Shown one piece after another: positions 6,764 through 7,124 of a stretch of 7,124 bases of DNA. This DNA is from Tannerella sp. (lineage in GTDB: Bacteria; Bacteroidota; Bacteroidia; Bacteroidales; Tannerellaceae): contig JAISTJ010000023.1 in NCBI GenBank assembly GCA_031272655.1, forward strand, positions 1 to 7,124. The letters run 5' to 3'. Each line of letters opens with the position of its first letter. Positions within the stretch are counted from its first letter, which is position 1. Below the pieces are notes generated by a model that did no database searches, had not been told where the DNA came from, and saw only the letters and a list, made by a program, of their open reading frames with translations. The translations under genes and the position numbers were made by a program.

Positions 6764-6796
6764 AACCTTAACAAAGTTTCGAACCTTGTTAAGGTT
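6764..6796. repeat. Inverted repeat with two mutually exclusive hairpins
   Basis: AACCTTAACAA (6764-6774) pairs perfectly with TTGTTAAGGTT (6786-6796), giving an 11-bp stem and 11-nt loop. The right-hand side can instead fold by itself: GAACCTT (6781-6787) with AAGGTTC (6791-6797), a 7-bp stem with a 3-nt loop. A similar AACCTTGTTGAGG occurs at 6939-6951. No T-run follows on either strand, so it is not a standard terminator. Confidence 0.6.
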
Positions 6797-6960
6797 CCTC
6801 TATGTGAAACTATACCCCGATAATATCAATAATACCCCAAATCGAAACGCTTGGGCGAAGTGTCGGAACTGAACAGTCGGCGCGCGCCCGGCAACACCTG
6901 CCTTGTCTGCTCTTCAATCGCTGTATAATAACCAACTAAACCTTGTTGAGGATTCAAAAT

Positions 6961-6974
6961 GAGAGAAGCCTCTC
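6961..6974 (-). terminator. Weak terminator-like hairpin after the hydrolase gene
   Basis: On the minus strand GAGAG and CTCTC form a 5-bp stem around a GCTT loop, followed by ATTTTG. It lies about 25 bp after the hydrolase stop codon, a suitable place for a terminator. The stem is short and the T-tract is only four bases, so this is tentative. Confidence 0.25.
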
Positions 6975-7014
6975 TTAATTCTTAATTCTTAATTAATCCC
7001 TAATCATTAACCAT
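6973..7014. repeat. 7-bp tandem repeat array C (6 units)
   Basis: Read on the minus strand, the sense of the adjacent gene, the in-phase units are ATGGTTA (7014-7008), ATGATTA (7007-7001), GGGATTA (7000-6994), then ATTAAGA three times (6993-6973). The first two units and one base of the third lie inside the hydrolase reading frame and encode its last residues and TAG stop. The ATTAAGA units are the same 7-mer as in array B, differing only in phase. Confidence 0.8.
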
Positions 7015-7124
7015 TATCAAGTGTTCGATCATCATTTGCCAGGCTTCTTGTGCGTCCGGGCGGTTGGATAGTGTGAAGCCGTGGGGTGAGTTAGGGAAAC
7101 GGCGGTGGGTAACCTTTACGCCGG
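7000..7124 (-). CDS. Alpha/beta-hydrolase (esterase-like), C-terminal fragment (5' end outside window)
   Basis: The minus-strand frame is open from the window edge to TAG at 7000-7002 and gives 40 residues. It starts GVKVTHRRFPNSPHGFTLSN, then RPDAQEAWQMMIEHL. A strand with V-x-V-T, a short loop, HGF, then a polar loop and a final amphipathic helix is the C-terminal pattern of the alpha/beta-hydrolase fold in the acetyl-esterase/dienelactone-hydrolase-like group; His14 of the fragment (codon 7081-7083) would be the catalytic His of the Ser-Asp-His triad. The Ser and Asp lie outside the window, so activity and substrate are unknown. The last residues (MVND) are encoded by 7-bp repeat units, suggesting the original C-terminus was about five residues shorter. 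It is same-strand with cstA but 529 bp upstream, so it is not clearly in that operon. Confidence 0.7.
   Translation of the reverse strand, partial: GVKVTHRRFPNSPHGFTLSNRPDAQEAWQMMIEHLIMVND

Larger units (their letters stand above)
6471..6999. other. 529-bp region without a convincing gene
   Basis: Besides the cstA promoter and leader, the region holds a perfect 10-bp palindrome (6600-6609), TTAATTAA (6615-6622), the second inverted-end repeat (6681-6749), a double hairpin (6764-6796), a GC-rich patch around 6841-6900, and the start of repeat array C. Minus-strand open stretches occur at 6615-6761 (48 codons, no ATG) and 6826-6981 (51 codons, no ATG), the latter followed in the same frame by 6736-6825 after a single TGA. 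None matches a family I recognise. Part of the first stretch is just the dispersed repeat translated. I read the region as repeat-rich and possibly containing gene debris. Confidence 0.6.

Noticed and set aside
6764..6796. Intrinsic terminator
   Set aside because: The stem is good, but no T-run follows on either strand.

Overview
The window looks like chromosomal DNA from an uncultured member of the Bacteroidetes, probably order Bacteroidales. The evidence is a Bacteroidetes-type DNA polymerase III delta' subunit, a compact CstA, an SPFH / PH-like membrane protein / Arc-like gene cluster of a type I associate with this phylum, a TAnnTTTG promoter motif, and A-rich leaders in place of clear Shine-Dalgarno sites. 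Taxonomy rests on protein style and motifs read by eye, not on a search.

Layout. (1) Bases 1-1053, plus strand: the 3' end of an SPFH/band-7 gene, a two-helix membrane protein with a PH-like soluble domain (DUF6141-like), and a 54-codon Arc-type ribbon-helix-helix gene. They are closely spaced and probably form one operon. (2) Bases 1054-1129: a 76-bp element with inverted ends in the gap between convergent genes. (3) Bases 1140-6470, minus strand, transcribed from right to left: cstA (carbon-starvation-type transporter), then a secreted 900-residue GH2 glycosidase joined to it by an ATGA stop/start overlap, then a 7-bp repeat array, then holB. A Bacteroidetes-like -7 element lies just upstream of cstA. 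(4) Bases 6471-6999: 529 bp with no convincing gene. It holds the cstA promoter, a second copy of the inverted-end repeat, a perfect 10-bp palindrome, a pair of mutually exclusive hairpins, and short open stretches that look like repeat-derived or decayed sequence. (5) Bases 7000-7124, minus strand: the C-terminal 40 codons of an alpha/beta-hydrolase, carrying the HGF motif that holds the catalytic His.

How the genes fit together. The transporter/glycosidase pair suggests a small scavenging unit: the exported GH2 enzyme removes sugars from a glycan or glycoprotein outside the cytoplasm, and CstA imports a small nutrient (peptide or pyruvate in characterised relatives). holB is a replication gene that probably rides on the same transcript. 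The SPFH cluster is a separate membrane-associated unit of unknown role.

The most unusual signal is not a gene. Three separate arrays of degenerate 7-bp repeats sit directly at gene ends, all in the same orientation relative to transcription. They supply the start codon of one gene, the stop codon of another, and the last residues and stop codon of a third. No CRISPR array, rRNA, tRNA, intact transposase or recognisable defence system is present.
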